Shown here: positions 61,573 to 64,000 of the stretch, piece by piece
How positions within the stretch are numbered: position 1 is the stretch's first letter
Layout: every line of letters starts with the position of its first letter
Origin: Phytopseudomonas flavescens
GTDB lineage: Bacteria > Pseudomonadota > Gammaproteobacteria > Pseudomonadales > Pseudomonadaceae
DNA: 64,000 nucleotides
Direction: 5' to 3'
NCBI RefSeq assembly: GCF_900100535.1
Contig: NZ_FNDG01000018.1
Coordinates: 61,134-125,133, forward strand
Notes under the pieces: model-generated
Told to the model about the DNA's origin: nothing
The model's database searches: none
Seen by the model: only the letters and a program-made list of their open reading frames with translations
Program-made: the position numbers and the translations under genes

Positions 61573-62688
61573 ATGCGCAAGCTGAGCAATATCCTGCAGC
61601 TGGGCATCAAAGAGCTGCGCAGCCTGTACCGCGACCCGGCGTTGCTACTGCTGATCGTCTACGCCTTCACCCTCGGCATCTACTCCAGCGCCACCGGCGT
61701 GCCGGAAGCCCCGCACCGCGCCACCATCGGGGTGACCGATGAGGATCGCTCGCAGTTGTCGCAGCGCATCATCGCAGCCTTCCAGATGCCCTACTTCCTC
61801 GCCCCTAAGGCGATCACCCTGGAGGAAATGGACAGCGGCATGGATGCGGGTCTCTATACCTTCACCCTGAACATCCCTCCGAACTTCCAGCAGGATCTGC
61901 TCGCCGAGCGCCAACCGAGTATCCAGCTCAACGTCGACGCGACTCAGGTCAGCCAGGCCTTCACCGGGGCCGGGCATATCCAGCAGATCATCAGCGACGA
62001 GGCCGGCGAGTTCCTCCTGCGCACGCGCGGCGCCACCAGTCAGTCGGTCGAGGCGGTGGTGCACATGAACTACAACCCCAACCTGGTACGCGCCTGGTTC
62101 GGTTCGGTGAACGAAGTGATCAACCAGATCACCATGCTGTCGATCATCCTCACCGGTGCCGCGCTGATCCGCGAACGCGAGCATGGCACCATCGAGCACT
62201 TGCTGGTGATGCCAGTCACGCCGTTCGAGATCATGTGCGCCAAGGTCTGGTCGATGGGCCTGGTGGTGCTGGCGGCTTCGGCCATCGCCTTGAGCCTGGT
62301 GGTCGAGGGCTGGCTGGAGGTGCCCATACCGGGCTCCATCGCGCTATTCCTGTGCGGTGCGGCCCTGCACCTGTTCGCCACTACCTCGATGGGCATCTTC
62401 TTCGCCACCCTGGCCCGTTCGATGCCGCAACTGGGCCTGTTGATCATTCTCGTGCTGATGCCGTTGCAGATCCTTTCGGGCGGCATGACACCGCGAGAGA
62501 GCATGCCGGAGGCGGTCCAGTACATCATGCTGCTGGCCCCCACCACGCATTTCGTCGAACTGGCCCAGGCCATCCTCTTCCGTGGCGCGGGCACGCGTAT
62601 CGTCTGGCCGCAGTTGCTGGCGCTGATAGTCATCGGTAGCGCGTTTTTCGTATTCGCATTGTCGCGACTGCGCAAATCCCTGCATTGA
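61573..62688 (+). CDS. ABC-2 permease (YhhJ-like)
   Basis: A 371-residue ABC-2 family permease with one N-terminal membrane segment (about 20-40), a periplasmic domain of about 140 residues and five C-terminal membrane segments from about residue 175. It pairs with the permease half of the preceding fusion, one base downstream, forming the expected heterodimeric exporter channel. The substrate is unknown. Confidence 0.9.
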   Translation: MRKLSNILQLGIKELRSLYRDPALLLLIVYAFTLGIYSSATGVPEAPHRATIGVTDEDRSQLSQRIIAAFQMPYFLAPKAITLEEMDSGMDAGLYTFTLNIPPNFQQDLLAERQPSIQLNVDATQVSQAFTGAGHIQQIISDEAGEFLLRTRGATSQSVEAVVHMNYNPNLVRAWFGSVNEVINQITMLSIILTGAALIREREHGTIEHLLVMPVTPFEIMCAKVWSMGLVVLAASAIALSLVVEGWLEVPIPGSIALFLCGAALHLFATTSMGIFFATLARSMPQLGLLIILVLMPLQILSGGMTPRESMPEAVQYIMLLAPTTHFVELAQAILFRGAGTRIVWPQLLALIVIGSAFFVFALSRLRKSLH

Positions 62689-62747
62689 GTCCCGCCGATG
62701 CCGACTCGTTCCTCGCAAACAGTTCATCCAGACAGGAAAACGACTAC

Positions 62748-64000
62748 GTGAAGCGCACTGTATTTAGCGTGGCAAGACACGCTCTAGCGATAGCCATGAC
62801 TGCTGCCGCTACAGCGGCCTGGGCAGATCCGGCCCCGCTGTCGGTACGCACCGACCTGATGTCGGTGTATCAGCAGGCCGCTGCCAACAATGCCGACCTG
62901 GCCGCCGCCCGCGCCGACTACCAGGCCCGTCGCGAAGGCGTGCCGCAGGCCCGCGCCGGCCTGCTGCCGAACCTCAGCGCCGGCGCACAGACGACGGACA
63001 CCCGCACCGCCCTGCAACAGCCCTCAGCCACCCAGTCACGCAGCGGCACGCTGTACCAGGCCAACCTCAGCCAGCCACTGTTTCGTGCCGACCGCTGGTT
63101 CCAGCTGCAGGCGGCCGAAGCGGTCAGCGAGCAGGCCGCCCTGGAGCTATCCGCCACTGAACAGAACCTGATCCTGCAGAGCGCCGAGGCCTACTTCTCG
63201 GTGTTGCGCGCCCAGGACAACCTGGCCTCCACCAAGGCCGAAGAAGCGGCCTTCAATCGCCAGCTCGACCAGGCCAACGAGCGCTTCGACGTTGGTCTCT
63301 CGGACAAGACCGACGTGCTTCAGGCCCAGGCCGGTTTCGATACGGCAAGGGCCAACCGCATCATTGCCCAGCGTCAGGTCGACGACGCCTTCCAGGCTCT
63401 GATCACCCTGACCAACCGCGAATACCGCAGCATCGAAGGCATCCAGCACAGCCTGCCGATTCTTACCCCCGTGCCCAACGACGCTACTGCCTGGGTCAAC
63501 ACGGCGGCCGCGCAGAACCTCAACCTGCAGGCCAGCAATTTCGCGGTCAGCGCCGCCGAAGAAACCCTGCGCCAGCGCAAGGCCGGGCACGCGCCGACCC
63601 TGGACGCCGTGGCCAGCTATCAGCGCGGCGACAATGACAACCTTGGTTTCACCAATACCGAAAGGCCGGGCGAGCCCCACTACAGCGGCGACGTAAGCCA
63701 GCGCAGCATCGGCCTGGAACTGAACATTCCGTTGTACAGCGGCGGCCTGACCAGCTCCCAGGCCCGCGAGGCCTACCAGCGCCTCAGCCAGTCCGAGCAG
63801 CAACGTGAAGGGCTGCGCCGCGAGGTGGTGCAGAACACCCGCAACCTGTATCGCGCGGTGAATACCGACGTGGAAACCGTACAGGCCCGTCGCCAGTCGA
63901 TCATCTCCAACCAGAGCGCGCTGGAGGCTACGGAAATCGGTTATCAGGTGGGCACGCGCAACATCGTCGACGTGCTGGACGCCCAGCGCCAGTTGTACAG
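62748..64000 (+). CDS. TolC family outer-membrane protein (partial, C-terminus beyond right edge)
   Basis: 418 residues are visible. The signal peptide ends near residue 26 (ATAAWADP). The rest shows the TolC pattern: a conserved start DLMSVYQQAAANNADLAAAR, two structural repeats with Ala/Gln-rich helices (for example QNLILQSAEAYFSVLRAQDNL) and beta strands such as LNIPLYSGG. It should form the outer-membrane tunnel of the exporter encoded just upstream. The GTG start at 62748 has AGGA about 10 bases upstream. The end of the gene is outside the window. Confidence 0.9.
   Translation, partial: MKRTVFSVARHALAIAMTAAATAAWADPAPLSVRTDLMSVYQQAAANNADLAAARADYQARREGVPQARAGLLPNLSAGAQTTDTRTALQQPSATQSRSGTLYQANLSQPLFRADRWFQLQAAEAVSEQAALELSATEQNLILQSAEAYFSVLRAQDNLASTKAEEAAFNRQLDQANERFDVGLSDKTDVLQAQAGFDTARANRIIAQRQVDDAFQALITLTNREYRSIEGIQHSLPILTPVPNDATAWVNTAAAQNLNLQASNFAVSAAEETLRQRKAGHAPTLDAVASYQRGDNDNLGFTNTERPGEPHYSGDVSQRSIGLELNIPLYSGGLTSSQAREAYQRLSQSEQQREGLRREVVQNTRNLYRAVNTDVETVQARRQSIISNQSALEATEIGYQVGTRNIVDVLDAQRQLY

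Noticed and set aside
58784..61585. An open frame of 933 codons on the same strand but another frame, spanning the whole RbbA-like gene
   Set aside because: It is a by-product of very high third-position GC; the product is Arg/Pro/Gly-rich with no domain, while the true frame has clear ATPase and permease motifs.
60444..61610. A 388-codon minus-strand frame antisense to the exporter fusion
   Set aside because: Gln/Gly/His-rich shadow of the real gene; no start site or family match.

Overview
The window is high-GC Pseudomonas DNA, probably from the P. aeruginosa / P. mendocina (Ectopseudomonas) side of the genus. The evidence is an IhfB almost identical to my recollection of the P. aeruginosa protein, a polar-flagellum and chemotaxis cluster in the Pseudomonas order (flhA-flhF-fleN-fliA-cheYZA-cheB-motCD-parC-parP-cheW), a ccmABCDEFGHI locus, REP-type intergenic repeats and a Pseudomonas-type O-antigen locus. 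No rRNA or tRNA gene and no CRISPR array was seen.

Region 1 (1-19432, all on the minus strand, read right to left) is an O-antigen cluster: wzz, wbpA, wbpB, a wbpC-like acyltransferase, wbpD, wbpE, wzx, wzy, a GT2 glycosyltransferase, wbpG, hisH2, hisF2, wbjB, wbjC, wbjD, a wbjE-like glycosyltransferase, a wbjF-like epimerase/reductase and wbpL (cut by the left edge). It reads as a mosaic: the first part resembles the P. aeruginosa O5 locus (diamino-uronic acid branch, with a WbpG/HisH/HisF amidination module), the last part resembles the O11 locus (UDP-L-FucNAc branch). The middle (about 8.8-12.3 kb: GT2, wzy, wzx) is clearly AT-richer. No WbpI-type 2-epimerase is present in the visible cluster, so the diamino uronic acid may stay in the gluco form.

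Region 2 (about 19.4-26.1 kb) is a scarred junction. It holds two broken copies of one MBL-fold RNase-like gene on either side of an intact antitoxin-Fic pair, a 17-codon remnant of the end of an ihfB-like gene, a CopG/ParE-type toxin-antitoxin pair, REP elements, a methyl-accepting chemotaxis protein, and an intact ihfB without rpsA next to it.

Region 3 (26.4-31.5 kb) carries ordinary genes: yheU, a conserved hypothetical gene, a CynX-type MFS transporter, an SDR oxidoreductase, an IclR regulator and a siderophore-interacting flavoprotein, separated by REPIN and other short repeats.

Region 4 (31.9-39.2 kb) is the cytochrome c maturation operon ccmABCDEFGHI, with a lipoprotein gene translationally coupled to its end. 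ccmD (58 codons) and ccmE (TTG start) need manual reading. Region 5 (39.3-55.5 kb) has a FliK-like gene and a FlhB-C-like small gene on the plus strand, facing the minus-strand flagellar/chemotaxis cluster; flhA is preceded by a good sigma-54 type -24/-12 promoter. Region 6 (55.7-64 kb) has sodC with a hairpin terminator, an AraC-type regulator, and a divergent exporter operon: HlyD-type adaptor, a two-ATPase/permease fusion of the RbbA type, a second permease, and a TolC-family outer-membrane protein cut by the right edge.
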